Shown one piece after another: positions 1 to 11,051 of a stretch of 64,000 nt of DNA (its first letter is position 1; the number at the start of each line of letters is the position of its first letter). The stretch covers positions 1,860,001-1,924,000 of the forward strand of contig KQ964248.1 of NCBI GenBank assembly GCA_001566295.1. The letters are read 5' to 3'. The position numbers and the translations under genes were made by a program. Below the pieces are notes generated by a model. The model worked only from the letters and a program-made list of their open reading frames with translations, did not search any database and had not been told where the DNA came from. The DNA is from Microdochium bolleyi. Lineage: Eukaryota > Ascomycota > Sordariomycetes > Xylariales > Microdochiaceae.

Positions 1-227
1 TGCGCAGCCTCGCGGTGCTGCACGGGATCGACTTCGCCACGCCCGCCATCGTCGCGCTCGCTGCGAAAAAGGTGTACCTGCACCGCATCCGCATCGTTTC
101 GGACCCCCGCGACGAGCGCAGCATGCAGTGGGGCAGCGAGCTGGCTGCTGTCGCGGCCCTGCTCGAGGGCGTCGGGCCCGAGGATGTCATCGACGACGTG
201 CTCAGCATGGTGGCGCCTCCTGTGTGA
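1..227 (+). CDS. C-terminus of probable Mg-chelatase/MoxR-like AAA protein (5' partial)
   Basis: The open frame runs in from the left edge (frame beginning at base 3) and ends at TGA 225-227, so only about the last 75 residues are visible. They include GIDFATPAIVALAAKKVYLH, then HRIRI, then a hydrophobic acidic end (VGPEDVIDDVL). I recall this ending from fungal proteins annotated as magnesium-chelatase or MoxR-like AAA ATPases, where it forms the helical part after the ATPase core; no Walker motif lies in the window, so the name is tentative. GC-rich third positions and the clean stop support real coding. The true start and any introns lie upstream of the window. Confidence 0.5.
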   Translation, partial: RSLAVLHGIDFATPAIVALAAKKVYLHRIRIVSDPRDERSMQWGSELAAVAALLEGVGPEDVIDDVLSMVAPPV

Positions 228-803
228 ATGTCTCGCATGGGCCTTCTTTGTATGTCTCCCAGCTTGCAGCAGCCTCTCTCCTCTTGGTTCCTCAGATAGC
301 CTCTAGATTTCAAGCAAGCAACGATACCCATCCCCTACTGTTCACGTCTTCACGTCGACGGCTTCATCTGATGTAACAGGACTTTGTTATCACGGAACTT
401 GGCGGACATAAAGCAAGCCAAATCAAGGCATGTGCGTGCTAACGTGCATACGGTGACTTGTCGCCCAGCGCAAACGCCGGGCCTTCCCTTCCCATTTGAG
501 ATCGCCATGCTTTGCATCTGAGGAAAACTCATAGACGAGTCCTATCCGGCGACACCGAGCCTAGACTCTGTCTTCTCCTGCCCCTACAATTCCGGGGCCA
601 AGCTGGAGCTGGTTGTTCCGGGTCAGTCACACAGAAAGAAAGAATTCCCGAAGCCGCGCGGGATCGCAGATTCTCCACATCACTCACCGACTCTCTAATC
701 ACAACCCAGCGCGTGCCAGAGTGTTTACCCCCCTTTTTGAGCTCACCGGAGATGTATCCGGGCCGAGATTTTCCCAGAGTCTGGGGTGGTGTGTGCGTCG
801 AGC

Positions 804-850
<47 letters not shown>

Positions 851-2178
851 AGCTCCAGTCTCCTAGGGGAGCTAGAGACTTGTTCTGGCGGGGTGGGAAG
901 GTAATTCAGCATGTTGCGCAGTTGGTCTCCATGGTCAAGAGTTGAGGCTGGCCGGCGCGGCGTTTTACCATCATCATTGTAGTTATGGTCGTCATAATCG
1001 TACCTTGCTCATGTGAGGATAATGGACCCTTTTGAATGTGGTTGTCAGTCACTGCATAGAACGGCACTCATTGTGAGAAGAAAACAATCATCACACGAGG
1101 TTATGTCACCAGACACATGCAGATGCGTTGGTGCGCGGGTAAGATAGGATAAGAGACTCGCATTGACACATGAGCGGCGGCTAGTTACCACATTATCTAT
1201 CTGGCACTCCCAATACCGCTTCCAAGGCCGTTGTGATGCCCAAGCCGCAGCAACCGCCATCAGCGCACGTTTCGCCTTTCCCCCACAAAGGCAGGACAGT
1301 TCCGGATTTGCGGTTGAGCGTTCCTTGGCGGCTAGGATGACGATAGTGCCCACGGCTATGGCCCGCTCAGTTCGTCCCAGCCACGACGAACATCTTTGTT
1401 CGTGACTCGTATCTGTACTCACGAGCAGACTCGTAGGATGAGCTGTAATTTTCCAGGGGAAGAAAATGAAAGTTTCCATGGTGTGGATTCGTGTTTGCGC
1501 ATGACACCTGACCGTGGCGTGTATGGATGATCGTCATTTCTGCGGAAGGAGGCCGGAGGAACGTATCGTCTCGTTACGGCTTGGTCCGCCACTCAGGCAA
1601 CTCGTGGGACTCGTGCTAGCGCTCGAAGCTAGCAATGTACATATGGTATGGCATTGCGCTGTTGGGCGCCCAATGTCTCGAGACAAGTCGGGTGTTTCTC
1701 ATTTGGGGTGCCTGTGTCGGGGAGATAGAGCGTCTCCATGTATAGACCGATTTGTGGAGGAGGTTTCCGCCCGTTTGGGTCCAGAAGCCAGGGCGTGGTT
1801 CCTTTATGCTACTGAACGTCTCCAACTTTGAAGAAGCCGAATGCGCCATGGTTAAATAATCGCCCACCGACTGTGTGGACGTCAATTGTCTGAGTCGATC
1901 GAGGGACATACAAGAGGGGAAAATCATCCCAGTGTTCAGTATTGTGTCTCCCAGCAAGTGCCAGAACCTGGTTCGGGTGGCAATTTCTTGTGGAGGCGGG
2001 GGTATTAGCCATCGTGGCAAAACAAAGATCGCTTGAAAAGTAAATCGAAATGGGTTGCGAGATACCCGTGAGAGTGGCCCTGCAGTGGGCTTTGTTGTCG
2101 GCGCACGTCGCGTATGGCAACAGGACCCCGGCGCAACCACAGCAGTAGCCGTACTGTACAAGAGAAGAGGTGGCCTGC
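228..2178. other. Intergenic region, no gene seen
   Basis: About 1.95 kb between the stop of the partial gene and the convergent stop of the minus-strand gene at 2179. Open frames here are short, overlap on both strands and have no recognisable domain. It contains a pure GA repeat at 806-843. Probable 3' UTRs of both flanking genes lie at its ends. Confidence 0.6.
806..843. repeat. (GA)19 microsatellite
   Basis: Uninterrupted GA dinucleotides, followed by an imperfect AAAGAGAAAG tail. It lies between genes; the apparent RE/SL repeat peptides in open frames across it are artefacts of the repeat. Confidence 0.95.
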
Positions 2179-3678
2179 TCAGCACTCGTCGTCTGACGCC
2201 GGCCGACCGTAGTATGCTGCATCATAACCACCGTCGTACCCGGTCTCGCTCATGTCCGGATTCGCGTAGCCGTCGAAGCCTGCGAATGGATCATCTCTGG
2301 CGCCGTCGAAGCTGTACGCCGGGGCAGTACCGCCTGCTCCGCTGCCCCTGGTGCCGCCCGTGCACTCGGCCTTGACAGGCTGCTGCGCAGCAACCGTGGC
2401 AGATGGTGCCGCCACCAACGGGGGAGACCGAGTGGTATTGCTGCCGCTACCCTCGGGAGAAGCACCGGAGAGATCAATGACCTCGTAATTCTTAGGAGGG
2501 GGTTTGCGAGGTGAGATGGTCAGAGTGGCAGTGGTCGCAGGCGTGCTGGCGGTGCTGCAAAGCTGGTTCGCCGGAGCAGGAGCGTCGAAGGCCTGTGGTT
2601 GCTGCTGCTGCTGTGGTCTCTGAGCAGCAAAGAGCTGGGCGCTGCCGCTACTGCCGACGACGGGGGCTGCCCGAGGGGTCTCGCCGCCGTTGCCCACAGG
2701 CTTGTTCCTCTTCCGACTCGGCGTGGCCTCGAGGTCGATGTCCTTGGCGGAGTAGTCCGAGTCGTCCCCGCCCGAGCCTTCGTTAGAGTCCTCGTAGGTG
2801 TGCGACTTCTTGAGGTTGATCTTACGCTTGCGGGCGCTGCCTCCTCCGAGGGTCGAGCGGCTGCCCGGCGTAGGAGCAGTGGCGTGCTTGCTGGCTCTGC
2901 CACTCGGCGTGGATGCCGCGGAACCACCACCTCCGCGCTTGCCGACAATGCCGTTCATGACGCCGACGGGCGACTGACCATTGGCGACGGCCTCCTTCTG
3001 GGCCTTGCCGATCTTCTTGATGTCCCGGAACTGCCATTCCAGGCCGCCGGCGGTGGACTCGCCGAATAGTTTCTGGATGGCTATGGGTGATGGGTGGGAT
3101 GTCAGCGATTTCCGTCTTGGGTGGTGCAGAAAGAGATAATAGCACATAGGTCTAGGGCAGCGTTGGGGAAGGAAATGGCAAGGACGATAGAGAGAAAAGG
3201 GAGAGTGCTGGTGGTGTACACGGCATGGAGGCGAGGACGAGCATTACCTTCCTTGTCGGTCGGGAGCTCGGCTGGGTCCTCGCCGCTGGCGACGCAGGCC
3301 CGCTGCAGCCTCGCGAGCTGCTTGATGGGACGCAGGCGGTGGTCAATGGAGGAAGGGGTGCAGTTGTTGCCGGCGTGCTTGGCCAGCTCTGGACGGAGAC
3401 GACCTCATCAGCACGGGTGTTCAGGCCAGAAAGCGCAAGCCATCTTGGCCAGTGCAGTTGCTGCTTGAGACGGAGGGAAGGGTGCAGAGATGAAATGAGC
3501 GTGGTCATTGATGACTTGGACAGAAAGATACAGGATGCGCATTGCATGGAAGGGTATGTAGATGAGATGTTTGTGACTTACCGTTGAAGTCGAGCTTCAC
3601 GTTGGTGGTCGCGATGACTGCAGCCAGGAGCCGAGTCTGAGCCTCATAGGTCTTGAAGTTTGTGGATCCGGGAGCCAT
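2179..3678 (-). CDS. Nuclear-type conserved hypothetical protein, 379 aa, 3 exons
   Basis: Proposed exons on the minus strand are 3678-3582, 3388-3248 and 3080-2179, with GT-AG introns of 193 and 167 nt, longer than most in this window. The N-terminal ~80 residues look folded: MAPGSTNFKTYEAQTRLLAA, then a helical stretch around SSIDHRLRPIKQLARLQRAC. Such modules begin many filamentous-fungal proteins of unknown function. The rest is low-complexity: basic patches (ARKRKINLKK, SRKRNK), a Q-rich run, Ser/Thr/Pro tracts and an acidic end. VIDLSG resembles a SUMO-interacting motif and PVKAE fits the sumoylation consensus, so a nuclear role is an inference. The start was chosen because the frame is open and conserved-looking from it. 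The sequence CACAACAACGTAAGTG upstream (minus strand, donor near 3764) suggests a 5' UTR intron. Function unknown. Confidence 0.72.
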
Positions 3679-5380
3679 GTTGAAGCTGGCTGTTCTGTTA
3701 GCCGTAGATCTGAGAAGACTTCGCGAGAGAAACGAGTCTTGGAGGGAACTACGATCCTCACTTACGTTGTTGTGTTGAGATCTAAGATTTGTGTTGTGCT
3801 TGACCCGGTCGAGGCCTGCGGTCCTGTCTGCTGCTATTGTCAGTGCCTGGGAGAGACGGGACCGGTAATGGCAGGAAAGTGCAAACGGGAGTGCTGGTGG
3901 GATCGGCGATGAGACGTGATTGTGCTTGTGCCCACTGCCGTAGTGTTGGGAATCTTGTGATGAGGGAGTGAGATATCAGAGATCACGGGAAGTTGCAGGA
4001 ATCGGAAGACCGTCACTGCGTCGTCTTGCACCTTGGTCCAGGGAGGCCAACCAAGAGAATGAAATGAGGTACATACCAGACAGCTTGAGCTCGAATGACA
4101 CTGAATGTGCGGGAGATGTGTCTTGCGCAATGTCTGCGGCGCCAGAGGGAAATCGTCGTTGCTTGAGGTTGCGGTGCCAGGTAGTTGCCGGGCAGACGAC
4201 CGTTGAATAGCGATGGAGGCAGTTGTGCTGATTGTTGCCGGCGGAGAGTGTTTGGGGAAGTCTCCTTGTCCTGTGGTACTCGTAGGTCGTTACGTGAGGG
4301 AAGTGCCACGCCGGGCCACGGCAAGTTGAGTACTGGTATCGTTGCTGCCGATACTTGGGTTCCGCTCGCGAGTTGTCGTATGAGTTGTGTGAAGCCGGGG
4401 TGGCCTGTGAGAATGCTAGAGGACCTCGGGAGTTGTGTGTGCGTGCAACAATATTGTTTACTCGAGCGGAACGAGGGAAGAGGCAAGTGCACCAAGTAGC
4501 CCAGAAGCGCGACCGGCCGGGCTAAGAGGACTGCCTGTGGTAGACTGGGTGAGAGTTGTACTGCGTATTGTGGTTACAGCCGTTGTGTTGTGTTCCTATT
4601 GTTGTTGACAACCTCTCCTTGAAAGGTGGTTGGCTGGCACGTACTGAGCGGGAGCATCCGCCGCCGTCAACGTCTAGTGGCTGGCCCAGATGAACGTTCA
4701 GGAGCGAAACACACAACTCTGTGCCTGAAAGTGCGAGGAGGATACTTTCTGCCTGAGGTCTACACCAAGGGCATTGTGGCTTTGGCGACCCAGTTCACTC
4801 TCCGCGAGGCGGTTGACTTGGTGCAAGTCTTGTGCAAGCACACAGCAGAGAGGCAGCCAGCCCGCAATTCCGGGTGGCTGGGGTCTGTCTGCCCGAGGTG
4901 CGCACGTTCCAACGCACAGGTGAAACGGCGTGATAGTCTGCTAAACAGAGACTTCGACCGTGAAATGCGGACCCCTGCTTCAATCAGCCTCTACAATATA
5001 TGTCTGGTTGAGTCCCGATATTGTGCAGCAGGTGGCTGTGCAGATGGTTAATTCATGTTGTGCTGAAGACGATCAATGACTGGTGGGCACCTTGGTCGCA
5101 TTGCCACGGCAGCTCACATGTACCTGCCAACCACTTGTTCACAACACAGCACACTGCCCCGAGAGCCATACTCAGTACAATAGCGCATGTGTGCCTGGCA
5201 GATTCAATCAACTCGACCAATAACCCATCTCAAAGCACAACCTGACAGCTCGGTTTCTTAACAGGCAGTCTCAAAGAAGATTATCTACAAAAGTCTATTC
5301 TATCATGTTCATCGTCTGCTTATCGCACAAGGCCAACATCTGGCTCTCCAAGAAAGCCACCATGGAACCATCGGCATTGT
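3679..5380. other. Intergenic region with probable 5' leader, no gene seen
   Basis: This 1.7 kb separates the start of the 2179-3678 gene from the stop of the alpha/beta hydrolase; both are on the minus strand. A good donor (CGTAAGTG) near 3764 and an acceptor near 3694 on the minus strand suggest a short intron in the 5' UTR of the downstream gene. Other open frames show no domain. Confidence 0.5.
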
Positions 5381-6872
5381 CTAGTTCGGGCTCGAGTCCA
5401 GGTTTACGTTCATCCTGCGGCGCAGCGGGTCAAAGTTCATCTGCGAGTATCCCGCTTCCTTCTTCTTTGGTTCCTGGTGGAGGCCCCGGTCATGTGAGAT
5501 GCTCTCCGACTCGATGCCGAACGCCATGCGGTTGAAGAAGTTGAAGATCTTTGTATTTCCATGGTCAGCGGGTGCATCGGGTGATACTAGAGCATCCGGT
5601 TGTTTGACTTACAGGCTTCGCGTGCCATCGGCCTCCGCTCAACTCGTACCAGCCAATGTGGCCACCCAGCGATGTGGTGCAGAGGACGGTGTACGGGTTT
5701 TTCGCAGCTTCCAGCCTGGGAAGTCCCCACTTGCTCGCGATGGGGTCGTCCTCGGCGTTTAGACATAGGAGAGGAATGCGGACGGCGAGCAGCGAGTCGT
5801 TGCTCGAAGCGTCTCGGTAGTAAGCATCCTCGGTCGGGTAGCCCCAGGTTGGGCACTGGTAGGCCCGGTCAAACTCGTGCAGGTAGGTGAGCGTGGTCAG
5901 CGTGTTGTAGTCAATGTTTGTGTACTTGATGATTTCGTCCTTGTGGGTGGCAGCCAATTGCCGCATCGCGGCTGGGTTATTCCCGTGGGTCAGTAGCTGT
6001 CGATCAAGTAGATAGGTATCGGCAAGCACTACTCACTTCCGAGCACACGCTGGTACAAGTTCTGGCCGATGAAAGAGCTGCTAAGCATCTTGTTTGAGAT
6101 TTCCAGGTTCCACGGGTTCGCGCAGACAATGGCAGCCTTGAACAGGCACGAAGAGCCCTCCTCGGCGATATACTTTTGGGATCCTGGTCAGCGACCCTCG
6201 AGTCCAGTGAGCGATTGCACTTTCGTCAGAACTTACATTTGTCAAGATGCAGGCACCAAGAGAGAAACCCAGACCGAAGAGGGGCCTGTTTGGGTATGTC
6301 TTGCGCAGCCACTTGACCGTCTGCCTGACGTCCCATGTCGCACGGGCGTTATACAAGATCCCCGTCGTTATCTTGCTCATGGCACAGCCCCTAGAGTTGA
6401 CGACGCAGACCTCCCACTCCCCGCTCTCGACCAAGGGCGTGATGGCGTGCCGGAGGTAAACCTCGTGCGAGCCGCCAGAGAGGCCGTGCAACACGACTAG
6501 CATGGGCTTCGAGTCGTCGGAGCCCATCGCAGCCTTCTCCTCGTCGGTAAAGTACGTTGTCCGAGGCGGCAGCGTGTCATCGGCTGGCTCTTCGGAAGGT
6601 CTGGACACAAAGTCGACACAATAGCTGCCGCTGAAGTCGGCATGGTCAGCCTCAAAGATGCGTCGCTTGTAGTGAGTCTCGGGTGCCGATCTGCCCACGG
6701 CGGTCCAACATGTCTGCAGGTGGCCGTTGAAGAGCAGCGGGTTGAGGTGGCATGGCGGAACCGTGTCTTTGACTACGGACAGGAGATCTGTCTTTGTACC
6801 ATCCTTGCCCTTGAGCTGCAGCGACTCGGGCGCCGTGGTGAAGCTGAGGGAGGCTCGCCCAAGCCAATCCAT
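5381..6872 (-). CDS. YheT/Eht1-type alpha/beta hydrolase (medium-chain ester synthase/esterase), 432 aa
   Basis: Exons on the minus strand: 6872-6237, 6172-6037, 5971-5613 and 5548-5381; introns are 64, 65 and 64 nt, GT-AG. The protein matches the AB-hydrolase-4 family of yeast Eht1, Eeb1 and YMR210W, which make or hydrolyse medium-chain fatty acid ethyl esters or act on acylglycerols. Visible landmarks: NPLLFNGHLQT near residue 44, an oxyanion segment VVLHGLSGGS, the nucleophile elbow GFSLG with Ser204, the acid in NAEDDP (Asp332/333) and the His in LGGHIGWYE (His362). The triad is therefore complete. Exon 3 begins after CCCAG because that alone keeps frame and gives the family reading LGTAM. 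An in-frame ATG at 6935 exists, but the start MDWLG at 6872 fits the family better. The gene is divergent from MAU2 across about 975 bp. Physiological substrate not determinable. Confidence 0.9.
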
Positions 6873-7847
6873 GCTGGGGACGGTACACTGGGTCGTGTTC
6901 TTGGAAATGTTGAAAGTTACGCCGGTGGAGGGCAAGGGAGCCGCAAGACCAGTCAGGGCTCACCGACACCGTGCGCTGGGATTACAAAAGGCTGGCGGCA
7001 AGTGAAGAGCAAAAGGGCCACGGGGAAGAGGAGGAAAATGACGAAGGTGGTCAGGAATCTCGAAATAGGCCCAGGCAAGGTGGGAGGCGCGGAATTGGGG
7101 CCGCAGCAGTGCCGGCCGCTAGTGGGTCACCTCCCTGGAAGTGATTCTTCTCGGGGCCGCCGGGGCCGTCGAAGATGCGTCCTTCGGCACTCTTTGGGCC
7201 CGGATCTCTGCACGAACTAGACCGAGCACCTCTGACATGTGCAAAGCAGTTGGTGCAAAGGATATGTTGCGTGCCACTCATGGTAGTGTGCTCAATGCGA
7301 AGCACTTGGTTGTTGGTGACCACGGGGTACCTGCAATGATATTCTCGCAGTGAAGCTAGACGGCTGTGACTCGTCAATTGCATCGATAGCGACTCTCGAC
7401 TTTCTACTTTCGGGCGTTGTCAAGCAGAGAATTGAGGCATGTGTAAGCGAAGTACGGTAGGCAGGAGTGGTCATTCACAATACCTGCTTTATACTTATAG
7501 GTACCTTCGGGTACTCCATACTATTGTAGCGTCTTAAGTAGGGTACCTTTACCTCAGAGAGCCGGCCCCACAATGGCTTGGCCCAGGTCCCCCAAGTGTG
7601 CCAGGCCCAGCACTTCCATGCGCCAGCGGAGACGCGACCGACATCGCGACAACCGATGCGGTTCGTCCGTCGTCCACTGTCTGCCCACCCATCTTCAACG
7701 ACAACCGCCGCCCCCTCCGTTGCGCATCACGATGTCCATGCCCACCAGCATCACCACCGATCAACTACGACCCTGCCAATGACGGTCTCCTAGCGCCGGT
7801 CCGGACGAACAAGGCACCACCGCGGGCGCCCCGGCGTGATGTGAAGG
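6873..7847. promoter_or_regulatory. Shared divergent promoter region of the hydrolase and MAU2
   Basis: About 975 bp between two start codons pointing outward. It holds repeated GGTAC-type sequences (TAGGTACC near 7499, GGGTACC near 7541) and no credible gene. No TATA element was assigned with confidence. Confidence 0.5.
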
Positions 7848-10800
7848 ATGAACTATCGCGGATCCATGCCCCCGGGCCACGGGTCACAAGGATATTCCGA
7901 TCCTCAGAACCTCTATGCGCAACAGCAACAGCAGCAGCAGCAGCCCCCGCAACAGCAGGGACAGTCGTTCCAGCAACAGCAGCAACATTTCCAGCTCCCG
8001 CAGCAGTACCATAGCCAGTCTCTCCCAGGCGCATACGGTGCCTACGGCCAGCCGCAGTACCAACACCAGCAACAACACCAATACCAGCAAGCCAGCTTTG
8101 CCAGCTATGGCTATCAGCCTCAGCAGCCACAGCAAGCTCATCAACTCCAGCATGTGCTCTCCCGCCAGCACTCTCACCCGCAGTTCCAGCACAATGGCGG
8201 TGTTCAGCTGCAACAGGTCCAGGGCGCAGGGCTAGACTACTCGAATGGCTATGGCCAGCAAGCTGGCCACTTTCAGCCTTTTGATGCCCCCTATGCTCAG
8301 TCGCCTGTACAACAGTCGCAACATAGCCAGCCCCAATACTCCCATGCCGAGCGGGCACTGCAGTCGCCACAACAGCAACAGCAGCCACAGCAGCACCGAC
8401 AGCAGTATGTCCAACAGATGGACTGGCAGCAGATGCCGCCACCCTTGGCAAGCTCCGTCCCAACTTCCTCATATCAGAGCGCGAGCCCGCAACTCCAACA
8501 ATCACCTCAACTACCACATGCAAGGCCTCAGTTTCAGCAGCAGCAGCCAAGCCTCGAGCCACCCAGGCCACAAGTTTCCCAGCAACGGCATACATCGCAG
8601 GAACAGTCTCAGTCGCCTCGGCTGCAGCAACTCCAACAGAATGTCCAGCATACGGCGCCCCATCGGCAACACTCAATACCGCGATTGACAGGTTCGCCCG
8701 TGGTCGCGCAGTCCCCCAAGCTGCCACAACAGAGCAACGTAAAGCGACTATCAAGTGTGGGTCCACGGATAGACCATGCGGCACGCGTTTCCGCCAGTCC
8801 ACGCATACCAGCTCATGCCGGACCGACGAGAAGCTCCAGCGTCAGCTCCACGCGCTCTCCAGCTCCGGCTCCGGGGCTTGTTCCGCATCACGCAGACACA
8901 AATGCACTGCTCATTAGCGTCGCAGAGGAGCTCTTTGAGAATGCGCGCAACTCCGCGTTTGCCTTGGCAGACTCGATGGACCATGCCAGCCTCAAAGAGT
9001 ACCAGAAGATGGTGGCAACGGGCTTGGGGTGCTTAGAAGTCGTTCTAGGTAGCCATAAGCTTGCGCCCAGGGTTGAGGCGCGGTTGCAGCTCCGTTACGC
9101 AAGCATTTTGGCAGAGGAGACCAGCAATGTCATGGAGGCTGAGACGGCCTTGACTAAGGGCATTACTTTGTGCGAAAGGGTGAGGATATCCTCCAAAAGT
9201 CCAGAGCCCAGAATCAGTGTACTAATGTCTTGTGATGCCCATAGAACCGGTTTGCGGACCTGAAGTATGCCATGCAGTTCTTGCAGATCAAAATGTTGTC
9301 GCAGCGAAGAGGCAAGGCTGCAATGATCTCAGTCGATGCACGCATCAGGGACTCGGAGGTGTAAGTGTGGACAGGCAATGCGTTCGCCAGTGATCCATAC
9401 GCTGACACTGCTTATAGGATGAAACACTCCCACTGGACTTATGCGTTCCGCTTCCTCAAGGCTTCGTTGTATATGCAGTCAGCAAATCCCGCAGAAGCAC
9501 CAGCCCTGGAGAATTTGAAAGCGATCACGACACTGGCCGCTCAGAAAGGCGATCGTGCCGTTTTTGTTGTAGCGACCCTGCTTGAAGGCTTGAGCTTGCT
9601 GAAGACCATGAAAGACGACGCAATCGTCCGCATTCAAGGATGCTTGGCTCAAGTCGCGAAGTACCAGCTCGAGGACTCTGTTCATCTCATGCAGACAGAC
9701 ATCCTGATGCTCATGCTAGATCTTGCATGCAGTCTTCACCAGAAGTCACCGCAGATCATCGCGCAGAAGTATGGGGCCCTGCAGGAGCGGCTTGATGGGT
9801 ACCTCAACAATGACGTCTGGGGTTTATCGGATACCGAGATGCTCGTGCCCATCCGCAAGCACTCTGGTAGTCAATATGTGATCAGCGAGGACACTGCAGC
9901 CATTTTGAAGCCAGGCTCGCCCAACGAGGATTGCGACTACCTGGCCATGTCTTTCTGGAGCAAACTGGAAGCCTTCACAATCACGTAAGCTGATTATCCT
10001 GCAGCAAAAGAGGATCAACCGCTGACAGACTGGGACAGATACACGTACAGCGGGCTGGGCAACCTCTACAAGAGCTCCCGAAACGATAAGAAGATTTCTG
10101 AGCTGTGGAATGAAGCGAATAGCCAGCTGGAGAATAGTGAGTCTCGACCCATATCTCAAGGGGTGGGCGGCATGTTTGCATAGCTAACATCCATCGTTTC
10201 AAGATGCCTTCAGGATACGCGGTGTCCCCACGTCTCTATCAAATGCAGTATTAAATGCGAACTGGAGGCGTGAACTGAAAGCATATCTGTGCATCCTCCG
10301 AGGACTACACCTAGCCACACACAGCAAATGGCGGGAAGTGCAAAAGCGTACAGATGAGCTTAACAAGCTTCTCAAGCCGCCATTAGGCAATCTGATCCAT
10401 CAGTACTCGCTCTACCTGTCAGCTGCGCACGCCCAGGGCACGGGCGACCTCAAACGGGCCATGAGTCTGTACAGCCATTCGAGCTTCAACCTAGACGACT
10501 ACATAACGCCAGCCGGGAGCTCGAGGCAGGCTGAGCTAGAAGTATCAATGCTGGCCATGTTCAACCGGATATGGATCATGCAGCACCCGTCCTATCAAGA
10601 CGAGTACGCAACGCGGGAGCTGCTGGAGCAGCTGCGCCCACTGTGCGCAGACAGCCCGAACCTCGAGATTCGGACGACGTACAACCTGCTCCTAGCCGCA
10701 ATCCAGACGAACCCACCGATCCCGATGACGGCAATTAAGACGCACATCTCTGCGGCGCTCAACGGGTCTAAGATGCTTGGGGACGTACAGACGCTGTCGA

Positions 10801-11051
10801 TCGCGCTGTGCCTGATGCAGGCGAAGCTGTTTCAGGGCATTGTGGGCGAGCAGGCGCTCAAGAGCGCCCGCGCGGCGTCACAGCAGGCGAAGAAGTGCGG
10901 CAACATGCTCTGGATGAGCGTCGCGGACGGGATGCTGGCCGTGAGCCTCGAGACGCAGGGGCAGATCGCTGAGGCAAGCAGCATGCACGCTGAGGCGTCA
11001 AGATATGCTGAGGCCGTGCAAGCGGTGATGGGCCGTGGCGAGTCTCTATAA
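7848..11051 (+). CDS. mau2: Cohesin loading factor subunit MAU2/SCC4, 986 aa
   Basis: Exons 7848-9179, 9245-9360, 9418-9984, 10039-10136 and 10204-11051; introns are 54-67 nt, all GT-AG and frame-consistent. From about residue 347 (DTNALLISVAEELFENA) to the end the protein is a helical TPR-like superhelix matching the cohesin_load family, including GLGCLEVVLGS, YASILAEET, MKHSHWTYAFRFLKA, LSIALCLMQAKLFQG and NMLWMSVADGMLA. MAU2/Scc4 binds the N-terminus of Scc2/NIPBL and recruits the loader so that cohesin is placed on chromatin. The first ~345 residues are an extension of Q, S, P and H that yeast and animal orthologues (about 620 aa) lack; it is encoded by mixed CAG/CAA codons and is probably disordered. 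The start at 7848 is the first ATG of the long frame; a later start inside the Q-rich part cannot be excluded. Identity is strong. Confidence 0.9.
7920..8610 (+). repeat. Polyglutamine-coding low-complexity tract in MAU2
   Basis: Dense CAG/CAA codons within MAU2 exon 1 encode runs of up to 8 Gln separated by P, S, H and Y. Codons are mixed rather than pure CAG, which argues against a recent slippage expansion. Confidence 0.85.

Noticed and set aside
529..912. 127-codon frames over the GA repeat
   Set aside because: Poly-LS or poly-RE peptides caused by the dinucleotide repeat.
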